Positions 23,099 to 34,366 of a stretch of DNA of 64,000 bases are shown here, in pieces. Made by a program: the position numbers and the translations under genes. Positions within the stretch are counted from its first letter, which is position 1; each line of letters opens with the position of its first letter. This DNA is from Entoloma clypeatum (Eukaryota; Basidiomycota; Agaricomycetes; Agaricales; Entolomataceae). The stretch is from the NCBI GenBank assembly GCA_963565915.1, contig OY751491.1, forward strand, positions 4,340,001 to 4,404,000, written 5' to 3'. Below the pieces are notes generated by a model that searched no databases, was not told the origin of the DNA, and saw only the letters and a list, made by a program, of their open reading frames with translations.

Positions 23099-23379
23099 GG
23101 CTTAGAAGCATGCTTGCCGAACTTGGAATGCAGATCGGATCGGTTCCGATCTATGGAGATAACAATGGCTCCGTCTTCATCGCATCCAACCCTGTAACTG
23201 AAAAGTGGTCCAAGCACATCGACGTGCGATTCCACTTTGTCAGAGAAAAAGTATCCGAAGGCATCATTACGGTCGAATTCATTGAAGGAGTAAATAATCC
23301 TGCAGACCTTTTAACTAAGAATCTGGGGAAAGTCCTCTTTAACAAGTTTATCCCGTACTTTGGATTACTTAAAAACTAG
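23099..23379 (+). pseudogene. Copia RNase H, 3' part after the Gypsy insertion
   Basis: It continues the interrupted Copia frame: after TSD codons W-L it reads RSMLAELGMQIGSVPIYGDN, then NPVTEKWSKHIDVRFHFVRE (the conserved HIDVRFHFVRE end of copia RNase H) and NPADLLTKNLGK, ending at 23379. Joined at the GGCTT duplication the two halves stay in frame, so the Gypsy came after the Copia. Confidence 0.9.
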
Positions 23380-23444
23380 ACGAAAAAGTACCTATATGGG
23401 AAAAAGTAAGATGTATTTAGAAGTATGTACTAAATATGGGGGGG

Positions 23445-23753
23445 TGTTGAAACTTTTCCATCACGTAGATTAGATTAGATTAGATTATATCACGTGACCT
23501 TAGACATCTTCGATTACATACTTATTTGGTTGGTACAAACAGTAGTACGGTATATAAGACCAGGAAACTGTCAATATCAACAAGTTGTCTCTTGACTCTT
23601 AACCAGCTCCATCGCTCTCACCAGCCTCAACCGCTCTCACTAGCCTTACCCCCTCCAAACCATGTAAGTGACCATAGCGGTATCGTAGAGTACTTCCACT
23701 GTAGCTATGTTGCTCAGTACACCTGTGGCTAGCGCCCAGGTGGAACTTCAACA
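23445..23753 (+). repeat. Copia 3' LTR
   Basis: 309 bp, one difference from the 5' LTR. It is followed by the target duplication GCGTC (23754-23758). Confidence 0.93.
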
Positions 23754-23960
23754 GCGTCTTTGAGACTCCGACACGGCCAGTTCGGCAAGGGCATGACACT
23801 CCCAAATCTGGTGATGCTAGACTGATAACACTAAATTTCTGTCCTATGGTCCTTTCCTACAACTTTCAATGTTGGATCGCAGAACTAATATGATATAGAA
23901 TATATTGGGCTTTGGCATCAGTTGTTGAAATCAGGGGATTATGCTATTAGCAGCTTATCG

Positions 23961-24010
23961 CCGAAGTGAGGACGGCTGCACAGCCCGTCCGAAGTTAGGG
24001 TGGACGATAG
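23961..24010 (-). repeat. Right TIR of the outer pogo-like element
   Basis: Exact inverted copy of 10051-10100. TA flank at 24011-24012. Confidence 0.9.
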
Positions 24011-24500
24011 TAGTGTGTAGGACGATGATCGATGATCAACTTTCGTGCCATCTTATCATCCCGGCAAACTCCGAATATTGTTCAAGTTGAAGCACTTCTT
24101 GTTAAGGAATGGACGCATGCGCTTGGCATGCATGCAAGCCTTCCCCCAAGGTGTTCGACATGTGGCGGGGGGCCAATCTCAACATCAAATGAGTTGTCCG
24201 GTCGTCACACACCTCGATGATAAATGTCCATCTACAGAGTCACGGTAGTCAGGCATGAAGCAATTGACTTTCAAGGGGAGGTACAAATGCCAAGAAGGTG
24301 CAAGGGTTTGGGGCCAACTTTTCTATGTTCATGTCACTTCAACTTTGAACTACACTGAGAAGCCCTCGGCGCCCCACTTGCCATAGTACTTATAACCGCT
24401 GACTCGGAGATACCTATCATTGAGAGATGGCCGCCGCCCCAGAATATACGGTATTCGTTCACGTCCATGACGTCCATGCATCATTAAGCATCAGCTTGTC
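24011..24500. other. Displaced upstream region of the intact F-box gene
   Basis: No gene seen. Before the transposon insertion this sequence would have lain directly upstream of the F-box ATG now at 10049, so it probably contains that gene's original promoter. Confidence 0.5.
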
Positions 24501-26212
24501 AATCTTAACCTCTGCTCATGAAACTGTCTTGCTTGCTGGCAAGCCTGGACAATATCCGCCACGTCCTTCCACGACCGAATTGTCGTACCATCCCTGTCCC
24601 TACAGTCCACGCAATCGTCAATGCCACTGCCGTTCCCGCCATCAGCTCCGGCCTCATTTCCCCCGTCGCCAGTAATATCGCCATCCATGGGGACCTGCAT
24701 ATCACGACCCTGAATTTTTCGGAGAGATGGAAAAGGCGCGTCTATGTCTCGTGCGAGGAGATGCGGAGCTCCAGAAGTGGGGTAATCGATATATCAATCC
24801 TGGAGATTATGATTCATCACTATAACCTGAGTGCGCCGTCGGAACGCGCACAGGTATATGTGTAGCTGCCGAAGGTTTGGACAGTGGATGGCGAAGTTCT
24901 CCAGAGCCGTGAAAGTTGATAAGGGGCTCCGCGATGTGGCCTGTGTTTTTGAAAACGAGATTCTCCACCATCGGCCAGGCCTTGGCTACTGTAAGCAAGA
25001 CTGCGGTGGTAAAAATAAATGTGGGAACACGAAATTCCTTAGTCTAGACATCTTGGGGAACGGCGCGAATAACGACAGCCCCTCAATCAAGGCGAAACGT
25101 GGACCCCGTACCTTGACGCTGGAGTCGACAAAATTGAACGTGGAGAGGGAGTCTGCCCAGTGAGAGAATACAACGAGCTGTCGGCGCCATCTGCTCACTA
25201 TCGATGATTCAGCCTGGGGAGCCACTGTTGCGGAGCCAATATACATAACATATATTGTTACCAGGGGTGTTCTGAGAAGATATTTGAGGACATTGTCGAC
25301 TACATCAGGGTTCGCAATGCCAACGAATGGGCTGCATCGAGCTCGGGCTCGCCAAGACCTGTCAATGACTTTGCGAGATGTAGATTCAACCATGAGAGGT
25401 TTTGAAGGGCGAAGATCCCCTTCAAAGCCTCAGCATCCAGGAATGCATTTCTTCCAATGGAGAGACGACGCAGGCATTTGAAATTTAGAAAGATGGAGGT
25501 GGTGGAGGATATGTATATCAAGTGATTTGAGAAGCTAAATTCCTCCAGATGTGGCCTGCGTGTCAACAAGGCTTGCAAAAAAGCCTTTCCCTCCGCCGAT
25601 CTTACATGATCAAGATCTTGGATATGCACCTTGCAAAGATGAGGAGAAACGAGCATGAAGAGTATCGGGGACATTGGATACGAGAGGTACCGCAAAGAGG
25701 GTGTCAGTGGGTGGCCTCGTAGGAGTTGCGCAATTTGAATCAGCACGAAGTCGTCAATCTTCAGGTACGCAGTTCGGCTAACATTGGGCTGAATATATCG
25801 CACGCGATATGCGTATTCTTGAACCTATCCCAATGTTGAGTTTGTATCTGATCTACAAGCGTCTATTCCGTCTAGGAGGTAAGTTCCCGAGGAGATTGAG
25901 ATTCGGAAGACGACTCACGTAACCATCTTCCGGACTGTCTGGAAAATTGGGTTTAAATGTGGGGAGTGTCGAAAGCAAAGGCAAGATAGAGGTCTGAACG
26001 CTCCATAATATATCAAGGGAGGGAAGTGAAAAGGCCTTGGAACACCTCGCGGTGTTTGCAAGAGTGGCTCTGTCACGCTGCCAATCCAACTGTGCCCCTT
26101 CAGGTGGGGTCATAGGACTCTGAACTAGCAGCGGATCAGGACGGCTTGGTCCAAGTTGAGACAAGATACGGTGGAGAATCTCTGGGACGGAGAGAGCGCG
26201 ATGGGCGGGCAT
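24491..26212 (-). pseudogene. F-box/LRR-like pseudogene, paralogue of 8220-10049
   Basis: Exon 1 (26212-25919) is intact and reads MPAHRALSVPEILHRILSQL, then DILWSVQTSILPLLSTLPTF, colinear with the paralogue (DILWSLQTSLLPLLSTLPTF), with the same phase and position of intron 1. Downstream the frame is broken several times: an apparent 1-nt loss near 25828 (WDRF to QEYAYRVR), shifts near 25320 and 24990, a further shift near 24880, and a TGA in LQD*YIDYPTSGAPHLLARD near 24797 where the paralogue has LQSLYIDYPTSGAPHNLAQD. The C-terminal helix WKDVADIVQACQQARQFHEQ is still recognisable. The density of lesions indicates loss of function. Confidence 0.8.
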
Positions 26213-26548
26213 GATGAGGGGCACGTCCAATAATAACATGAGGCGTGGACATGAGGACATTCTGCTATATCCATCTGGTACGAACACTACGATCGATGTG
26301 AATTGAAACCTTTGAAGCCGCCAAGGAGACAGTACTCAGCCGTGCGTGCGCGCGGTTGGATGTTGAACCAGCCGATCCCGCCCATCCAAGTTTTCCGTGG
26401 CCATATAATTTTCCTACGATTATGACAAATAAGATATTTTGTCGCGATCGACGTCCTCGACGTCAACCACAACGATCAACTGGAAAGTTCAACACTGTCA
26501 CACATCGCATGAGAAGTCATCCAGTAGCGGAGGAGACAAACGACAGCA

Positions 26549-29500
26549 ATGTCATTCGAACACCTATTCACAACATCGTCGTTGAATGTCGTTGTTCCTG
26601 ATACTTCGATCCAATATCCTCCTCAAGGCGACGCAGATGCATGGCTGGAATCGTTGTATGCGAATTCTGTAGAGAGAAACCAGGCATTCTTTGGTGAGAA
26701 ATATTGCCATTCCTTTCTAGCGCTACTTTCAACAAGGGACTAGATGAGCAGCTTCATTCGTTCTTGACGATCCGAGTCGAACACCCAACACCCGACTCCC
26801 CCGGGGATCCAGAACGACCACCCGATATCCTGCTTTCTCTGTTGGCCCACGTCCAAATATCACTAGAAGCGACATACATCTCATCTCTGCCAACGCCAGT
26901 ACCCGAGACTCAACCGCCTTCACGACTCGCTGCACCTCCCCGTACATCGTCTCTTGCCACACCAAGTTTCCAAATCCAAGTCCGCCCACATCACCCCTCA
27001 ATACTCCCTCCAGAGACCCCAAACCCTACCCCATTATCCGCGGAACACGACCAAAGATACCAAACTTCCGAAGGGACACTGCTGCTGACGAGCATTTGGG
27101 GTCAGAACACGACAGAGGACTCTGGCGAGGCTTTTTCTCTTCTTTGGTCACAGGTGGAGCAGGAATGGGTCGCCGTGTACCGGCTTTCTCTCACTGTCTG
27201 TGAGTTAATTCATTTTTTTGAGTCTATTCCGTCGATTAATGCCCTCCCCACAGCGTTTCTGCGGTTGAGTGTCACCGATCCACTTTTGTGTCTTACGATA
27301 TCGGCTACATTACGTGAAAACCCACTGGCTCTGACACAGCCCAAGCATCCGTTGGCGGTGTATCTCGCCTCTGTAGGGAGCCGACTGGTTGATCCTCAGT
27401 CTCCTTCGAGTCCAGACGACCCGTCCGTGCAAGCGAAACAACAAACTTTCGATGGACTCAAAGAAGCGAACATTCTGGAAGGTCTTCGTGCGGGTTCGTA
27501 CCTACCTTCATCTCGATTACCCACTTGTCAACTCATCTGCACACAGGACCTGAATTTAAGGACCTCCACCTGCCCACGACTCGCCTGGGCACTGTCTCCC
27601 GCCAAAAGCTCTTCTCCCTACCCCCTGTTGCCTTGCCCGTCCTCACCACGCCCAGTCCATCCCCCATGACTGCCGTCCGCACAGCCCACCCCACCCTGCG
27701 CAAATCGTACCGCAAGACACTCCCCACTGTCTCTGGCTTCCGCGTGCGCATGCGCACTGTCTTTGTCCCGTACGTCCTGCTCCCGTCAGAGATGGTCAAG
27801 AGTCTCGATTCGGAAGATGAGCGCGAGCGCCACGAAGCGGGGAACGACGAACGAACGGTCGTACTTTGCGTCGAAATCCAGAATTCGGGCGAGTCTGGGA
27901 GAGATGTGGGGTTCCTAGTCGAGAAGATTCACGTCAGCGTTGGCGGCGACGGAGCGAAGGCGACGTTGATTGGATGGGGAGACGGGTGTTTTTCCCCCGA
28001 GGACGAGGAGGTGGTGGGCAAGATCTTTCCCTTGAGGGTGAGCGCGATGGCCCAGTACAATCTGTTGTACGCAGTATCCTTTTTGCATGCGCCGGAGGAG
28101 ATGCAGGGGTTTTCGCTAGCGAGGGAGGTCAATCCGGAGATGGGGACGAGCGCAGCGGATCTTCAGCGGGCGGTGGCCATCAATATTTTTGGGAAGCCGT
28201 ACCTGGTGCCGTCGGAGGGATTGGGTGATGTCTCGTACCCGACGCGCACGTTCTCGTCGCGGTGGAACTGCGTCCTCGATCTCTCGCCGCACCAAAACAT
28301 GTTGCTTCCCATGGACGATGTTGAAGACCGCCACAACTATCACCAAGCCCTCCCCGAACCGCCCTCCCCATTTCCCACCGCAACTACCCCGCGTACCTCA
28401 GCCATCTTCTCTCCCGGCTCGGAGCCACAGTCCTGGACAAAACGGCACACCATGCCCTCGCCCCTCCCCAGCGGACGCACAATCAGAAGCCCGAACTTCC
28501 AGAGTCGCACGATGTCGATGCTGAACCCTTCGAGGAAAGACAGGGAGAGCAGGGACAGGGACCACCTCGTGCCCCCGCCGCTGGCCTTGCCAGGCACGTC
28601 CCCGAGGATGTCCTACCTCCCTCCGTCACTGACGGCGCAGATCCCGCCTTCGTCAACGACGTACAGCGCCCCGCCTCCGCCCCCGTTCCCTCTTGGTTCT
28701 GCGTCCAGCGAAGGTGTTTCTGGGTACATGCAGCCAGGGGGGACGAACCTGAACCCGCCACTGACGCCCGCCTACCCGCCGTTCTCGGCTACTTACCCGG
28801 GTGGGAGTGGTGGTGGTGGTGGTGGGTTCCCACACAGTCCGATGTCAGCTGCTGCCGCGGATATGGGGAGCGTGGTAGGCCCGAGTGTGGAGATTCGACG
28901 GGAGAGAGGGCTGGGGATTGAGGGGTCGCCGATTCCCCAGACCCCGGGTCCACGAGTTGGGGCCGGGTTCGGCCAGCAGCAGGGGCCAGGGAGGGGGTAT
29001 GGGTATCAACGACAGCAGGAGCAGCAGCAAGGAAACGGGAGGGGTGGTGATGGCGATATTGTGGTCTCGGTTGGGTTGTTGGCGGTGGGTGATCTCAGTG
29101 GTGCCAAAGGGAAGCGGGCGGAGATGGAGAGGGAGGTGGTCCTCGGCCCAGGAATGATATACCCGTTTGAATATTTTACGCTGGATATCTTCGTGTTCAA
29201 TCGGTCGGAGAGGATAAGGCGGTTTGAGGTGACATGTCCTGATCGAAGTCGGAGGGGGAAAGGGAGTGGAGGATCGGAGGTTGAGGGATTGTTGAGGAGG
29301 AAAACAGGGTGTCCGGGAGTTTTACCAATGGACGCGAGGGTCCGTATCGGGTGAGTCGTTGGCCGTTGCTTCTCCTTGCTGTTTTGTAATCGCTTGAATA
29401 CTGATTGTTGTTCTGACACTAGGCCGTTACTGCCGTCTGCATGTCAATCTGTCCGGATGAGATTTCTGGCGATGTCTCCGGGTGTACATTCGATCGATGC

Positions 29501-29650
29501 ATTGACGTTAACAGATATCGAGTCCGGATTTTCGATGAAACTCAGGTGACGAGTCTTTCTTATCCTTTATCATGCCTTACACTATCTGAACCGCTTTTAT
29601 TTGGTAGATCTGTGATGGATATTGTCGTACATGAATCTAGTAGTCATTAA
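26549..29650 (+). CDS. TRS65: TRAPPII complex subunit Trs65
   Basis: Exons 26549-26693, 26744-27199, 27254-27493, 27547-29350, 29423-29545 and 29608-29650 give 936 residues. Trs65 is a fungal TRAPPII-specific subunit that supports Ypt31/32-type Rab activation in late-Golgi traffic. Diagnostic parts are the N-terminal block (FEHLFTTSSLNVVVPDTSIQ), the central GPEFKDLHLPTTRLGTVSRQ and SGFRVRMRTVFVPYVLLPSE, and the strongly conserved C-terminus (IYPFEYFTLDIFVFNRSERI; LLPSACQSVRMRFLAMSPGV; LTLTDIESGFSMKLRSVMDI). Residues of about 510-780 are a Pro/Gly/Ser-rich, probably disordered insertion. The first intron has its acceptor at GGACTAG rather than the nearer AACAAG, which would break frame. Confidence 0.85.
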
Positions 29651-31196
29651 TGCGCATACCCCTTGGACAACCCTTGGAGCCACCTCAAGCCGCTCATGTA
29701 TGTATCTGGTCAGTCTAAGGCCTCCATATGTCCTCGTCGAGGATGTGGGGGGGTTCGCGGCTAGGCTTCGCCGGCCATCCCTGGTTTTATACATACCAGG
29801 CGAGCTCCATCCTGATAGCTTGACGATCAAACTACAATTTCAACAGATAAACGCGAGGCCCCACCCGGCTGTCGTTTGGAAGCCAGAGAGGTGAATCCTG
29901 ATCATTGACTTCCACCTTTGTCACCTCATGAGCTGCTTGGTCCAGATAAGCATCAGTTTGACTGAAAGATTTCTGCGCGCGAGGGGCTCTGAACTCGCTT
30001 GATCGAGCGAGCCAACGCCCCCCTACTTGCATTGTCACTTTTCAATTTGGACACAACGGCAACAGCTGAGCGTGGCCCAAGGATGAAACCGTTGTGCACG
30101 CGCTTGACGTTCCAACGGTAAAAGCGTCCGACTATCTATCCCAGGTAACATCAGACTTCTCAGGATGCCGGGGCGCCGACCGAGGTCCTTTCACATACTT
30201 GCGAACACACACGAGGTGCCTCGTCTGTCTTGACTCAGCAAATTTCTCACTGGGGGAGATGCGTTCTACATCCACTCCATAGAGGGTTCTGATGAGCTGC
30301 ATTACCCCCGGGAGCGTGGTAACAGGCATGTACGATTCCACGGGGCTCCAGAGTCATTTTATCCGAAATCGTTGTGCTCATCCTATCGTCGCTTTTCTCG
30401 AGGCGGACTTTTATCCTGGCGTCGCTGTGATCTTTTGAATCTATCAGGTCCCCCTTGCATGGCAGAACCCTCGTTTCAGGTCTGACGATTGAATATTGAT
30501 TACATATTCCCGATGTCAAATCCAGGTTTGAAATCCAGGTTTGATCCATGATTATTGATGCGAGATTGCTTGCGGTGACCTTTTTTTTTTTCCAAATAAG
30601 GCAAATCTTCGAGAAAACTTACAAATGAGTGGAGCGCAGCCATGCCAAGCTACCTCCGCGCGCGTTCAATTGCATCTTCCTCGACGCGGTCTCAAACCCC
30701 CAATTCAAGAAGAGTTCATCGATGCGATTAGGCTCCTCCAAAGTCTATGTAACGCTCTTCGGCTCGTACTTATCTATCATTGATAATGCCAGGCACGGAA
30801 AAACTCGAGCTATGGACCAATCACACAGGTTTCCCAGCCGCAGACGTGCCGCAGACCATATGTGTACACACATACACGAAACATGCGGCTGAACGCAGGT
30901 ACCCATGAACGTTAACGTTAACGCCAAGTGTGGTGCGGTGACGTTTTCTCCCAGTTTTCTCGCACGTACGTATTAGATCTATTTACTCGTCCCTACCATC
31001 CTTCCAAAACCGGGTATCGTTCAAGAAAAGGGGGACCGACGAAAGGGACGGCGATGGGGCCTTAATATGTCAATCAAAAAGGCCCTCATTCTTCTTCGTT
31101 TCAAATACCTTCATGATTTGATGTTCCCTGCCTTACTTCACCCTCAACCCCCTCCTTCGCTGGTGACGCATTACACAGGGTAAAGGAAAGACAACG
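29651..31196. other. Long intergenic stretch
   Basis: No gene recognised. Short open frames of under 105 codons have no start-splice logic. A tandem GTTAAC palindrome (ACGTTAACGTTAACG) is at about 30908. A T-run is at about 30582. Confidence 0.5.
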
Positions 31197-31708
31197 ATGA
31201 AGTTCTCCACTATCTTCACCATTTTCGCTACTGCCGCCGTCACCGTGTCTGTTGGAGCAGAGACCAACGCACAACGTTTCGCACGTGGCCTGCCGCCCCT
31301 CCAGCCAGCGAAAAGGGCGACTCCAGTCCGCTGTGCGTTCATTGTCAATTCTAGCTGATGATCTGTCGACTCACTACAGACATGTCAAACAGTCGACAGG
31401 AGAGGCTACCCTTCGTCCACTCCCACGCCGACCCCATGCAAGCAGGGGTCAGGCCAATGTTGTCAAGCGGTGTACCATCACAACGATCCGGAGGTCAAAT
31501 ATCTCGCAGGACTCCTTTATGTCGACGTGAAACTTTTCAAGGGTTTGACGGGACAGCACTGTACTCCGCTGACGAGTTGGTGCGAGAAGCCTCTCTGCTG
31601 TGAATATGTATATTCTGGCGGTCTCGTTGTCACGGGTTGTAAAAAGGGTGCGTCCATCTCTCGTGCATTGATCCTGAGGACTGACGCGTCTTGCTAGCCG
31701 ATGTCTAA
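31197..31708 (+). CDS. Hydrophobin 1 (class I-like)
   Basis: Exons 31197-31332, 31393-31647 and 31698-31708 give 133 residues. The signal peptide (MKFSTIFTIFATAAVTVSVG) is followed by a linker ETNAQRFARGLPPLQPAKRA. The eight-cysteine hydrophobin pattern is C-x6-CC-x32-C-x6-C-x4-CC-x12-C (CKQGSGQCC ... HCTPLTSWCEKPLCC ... TGC). Hydrophobins are secreted and self-assemble at air-water interfaces, coating aerial hyphae and spores. The last coding exon is only 11 nt and ends in ADV and a stop. It forms a tandem pair with the gene at 32498. The intron that splits the cysteine domain of gene 2 is absent here. Confidence 0.85.
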
Positions 31709-32497
31709 CTGTCGATTTCGAACTCGAACTAATATACATGAGGGTGCGAGCTAGAGGATGTGGTGGCGGTCTTAATCAGAGACTTTTGTTGTTATCTTCG
31801 AACAATTACGTCCCACTTTGGTCTGTTGGTACACCTTGATTTATCGGTCCCTACTCACAGACTCTGTACCATACACACTCTTCGTTTTACTAGGAAGTCA
31901 GTGCGCTTCACTCCCCCATTCCTGTACACTTCGTTCTATTCTTTCTCCAATCAAATGATTTTTTTACATAAATGAATTCCGGTGATTCCCCTTCTGGCCT
32001 GTGTTCAAGTGGTTTGGGACTCCGGGGCGGGCGAGCAGTGAGAGAATGAGATGGTGAAGGTGAGCTAACAAGTGCATCGGCGGTTCTTTTAATCATCAGT
32101 GCATGTGGGACGGTACGTATTTGTCGGCGAAACTCTTTTCTGACGCTCTTCCAAACGGGGCACAATTCTGGGACGATTCGTACATGACGGCTTCGAAGCC
32201 CCGGACAGGAGAGTTAAAGAGGGTCAACTGAAGGAGGGAAGGCTATCGGGCTCACTCCGAGTCCACCATCAGGAACCTCGAGAAGGGAACTCCATGGGAC
32301 ACACATAAGCCAAGGGACAGCGGACACGCGGAAGGCTTGGATCTTATATAAAAAGGCCTCAGCGCGGTTCCAGACTTGGGTGTCCTCTCCCGGCACCTGC
32401 GTCTTCCCCCCCTCCTTCCTCTCATCTCCTCTCCTTCCTCTCCTTCTTGGTGACGCATCCATTACAAAAGGACAAGAGAAAGAAGAGATTGATATCC
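31709..32497. other. Spacer between the hydrophobins, with promoter of hydrophobin 2
   Basis: TATATAAA at 32345-32352, about 150 bp upstream of the second hydrophobin ATG, followed by a CT-rich tract (32385-32450) typical of highly expressed fungal promoters. No other gene seen. Confidence 0.6.
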
Positions 32498-33116
32498 ATG
32501 AAGTTCTCCACCGTAGTATTCGCCGTCTTCGCCGCCGCCGCTGCCACCATCACGTCTGTGGCTGCAGAGACCAACGCCGAGCGTTTCGCGCGGGGTCTTC
32601 CACCGCTCCCGCCCGCGAGGAGGCCGACCCCGGTTCGCTGTGCGTTTTTTTCCGCTCTCTCTCACGCGTCCTTCTGCTTCAGAGTAGCTTACATGTTCCT
32701 TTTTTGGGATAACAGTCGCGAGGAGAGGCGGCCCGTCCTCCACGCCCACGCCCACGCCCAATCCATGCCAACCCCAGTGCTGTAAATCGACGCACCACGC
32801 CAACGAGCCCGACGTCAAAATCCTCTTGGGCCTTCTTGGGGTCCGCTTGGACGTGGACCTCTCTATCGGGTTGATTGGGCAGAATTGTAGTCCTATGCCG
32901 GGCGGAAATGGGGGGCATTCATGGTGCGTTGGATGTGCTTCGTATGGCTTTTTTTTTTGCTCGTCCCTGACGCGATTGTGCGTGTGATCTAGCCAACATT
33001 CGCCTGTCTGCTGCAAGTCCACCCACGGGGATCTCTGCACCGGCTGTGGTGCGTCCAGAATCTCGTTCTTCTTCAGCTAGCGTTTGTGATAACGTATTTG
33101 CCCAGTGAACATCTAA
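32498..33116 (+). CDS. Hydrophobin 2 (class I-like)
   Basis: Exons 32498-32639, 32716-32923, 32993-33048 and 33106-33116 give 138 residues. The signal peptide and linker (ETNAERFARGLPPLPPARRP) match hydrophobin 1. The cysteine pattern is shifted: C-x3-CC-x34-C-x11-C-x5-CC, then CTGC, so the first spacing is unusually short and there is a ninth cysteine (GDLCTGC). An intron (32924-32992) splits the fifth cysteine codon and is absent from gene 1. The last exon is again 11 nt, giving VNI and a stop; the alternative of reading through to the TAG at 33078 loses the family-like ending TGCVNI. It is predicted to be secreted and cell-surface. Confidence 0.8.
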
Positions 33117-34366
33117 TCTTGATTTGAATCGTTTCCATTGAAGTAATGGGGGAAGGGGGGGGCGCTATAGACTTTGTTGTTATACTCGGGAACTTTTCTC
33201 TCATGCTTTGCTTACCTATTGGCACTCTCGCTAGCATCTCGGTCCTTAGTCCCAGCCCACACACTTTCTTTGTTTACTACGAGGAACTCTCTCCCAATGC
33301 GCTATACCATCCCATGCGATTCTTTCGTTCCTTTCTTCTTCCGAGCGCCCGAAGCGGCAGAATCGGGTGAGAGTACCTGAGTCGAAGCACCCGCGACGCT
33401 CTACATTACGTTGCTTGCGGTCGGGGGAATTGGGCTAGCGCGAGATGGGGCTTCTGAGGGGAGATGACGTGTACGTGCGTGCATCTGTGTTCGTAAGGCG
33501 TGTTTACCCCGTGAGGTATGTAAGTAAAAAAGTACATGTGATACCATATATGCAGAGGCAAGGCGTCGCTCGCGAGTGCTTGGCGCGGCGAGAAGACGGC
33601 CACATTGTGTGCATGGTCGCGTCCTGAAACGGATGATACGACTGCGGGATCCGACGACGTACAGGGACTAGAACTTCGATATCTGCGTACAAGGTTTTTT
33701 GAAGCACTGATCTGGTTCGTCCTCAACCTTGAATTGGTTAGGATTCTTGTGGGATCAGACTTCTCGACTTCCGAAGCAAAAATGGAGGGAATAAGGATGG
33801 CGCCGGCGCCGTCGCATGATTACTGAGGTCGCTATGTATACGCCGAGTCTCTTCTACACCCGTGTAACGGAGGTCAGATTGTTCTCGACCAATGTGAAAA
33901 AGTTCCAGAACTCGTGTTTCTCCGAATCGCGGCACAGTGTACAATCAACTTGAATAATGCATGCCGTAAAAGCTGTCTAACTGACTTGGACCGCTAGAGA
34001 GGAGAATCAGCCATTGCAGTCAGGTTGGCTTGTCCATTCGCAGCAAAGCCCAAGCCCATGGCGCAATCGCCGCGTTACTTTGTATCTCCTGGGGTGAAAT
34101 CGAGGCTAAATCGCCGACTAGAAAGGGGTTTGTACATAGTAGGCCCGCGTAGATTGTATTCGAGATAGGGGTATCGCCACCTCTGAGGTCTATGCGACGG
34201 TCCGTCCGCCGCTGAAGATTGTAGTTGTCGGGATCAGATACACGGCAATCACCGGCCTGGTGAAACCCTAATTTGTTATACTAGCAAGCCACCACGGGAT
34301 TCGCCGACGCTGCGAAATTCACCATCCAACAAGTCCAAATCAAGGAGTTCGTCGCCGCACATCAAG
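33117..34366. other. Intergenic upstream of eL27
   Basis: No gene or RNA recognised. Small open frames only. Confidence 0.5.

Larger units (their letters stand above)
12058..23753 (+). mobile_element. Ty1/Copia LTR retrotransposon, non-autonomous, split by a Gypsy insertion
   Basis: LTRs of 309 bp (12058-12366 and 23445-23753) begin TGTTGAAAC and end TTCAACA. I see one difference between them (T at 12291, C at 23678). The target duplication GCGTC flanks the element at 12053-12057 and 23754-23758. The tract GGTTATGGGCCCC right after the 5' LTR (12367-12379) matches a copia-type primer site complementary to the anticodon arm of initiator tRNA-Met. TAAATATGGGGGG before the 3' LTR (23432-23444) is the polypurine tract. 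Inside are gag, protease, and RT-RNase H; the integrase core is absent. Confidence 0.92.
10051..24010 (-). mobile_element. Pogo/Fot1-like (Tc1-mariner) DNA transposon remnant hosting the whole TE nest
   Basis: The TIRs at 10051-10100 and 23961-24010 are identical over 50 bp in inverted orientation (5'-CTATCGTCCACCCTAACTTC...). Both are flanked by TA (10049-10050 and 24011-24012), the target duplication of Tc1/mariner-pogo elements. Each TIR carries an internal hairpin (GGACGG...CCGTCC). Removing the nested hAT and Copia with their target duplications leaves about 1.23 kb. This encodes a psq-type HTH remnant on the minus strand but no visible DDE domain, so it is a deletion derivative. Its insertion point is the start codon of the F-box gene. 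Confidence 0.85.

Noticed and set aside
33049..33076. 28-bp intron option at the end of hydrophobin 2
   Set aside because: Too short for a fungal intron; the 57-bp option gives the same 11-nt last exon as hydrophobin 1.
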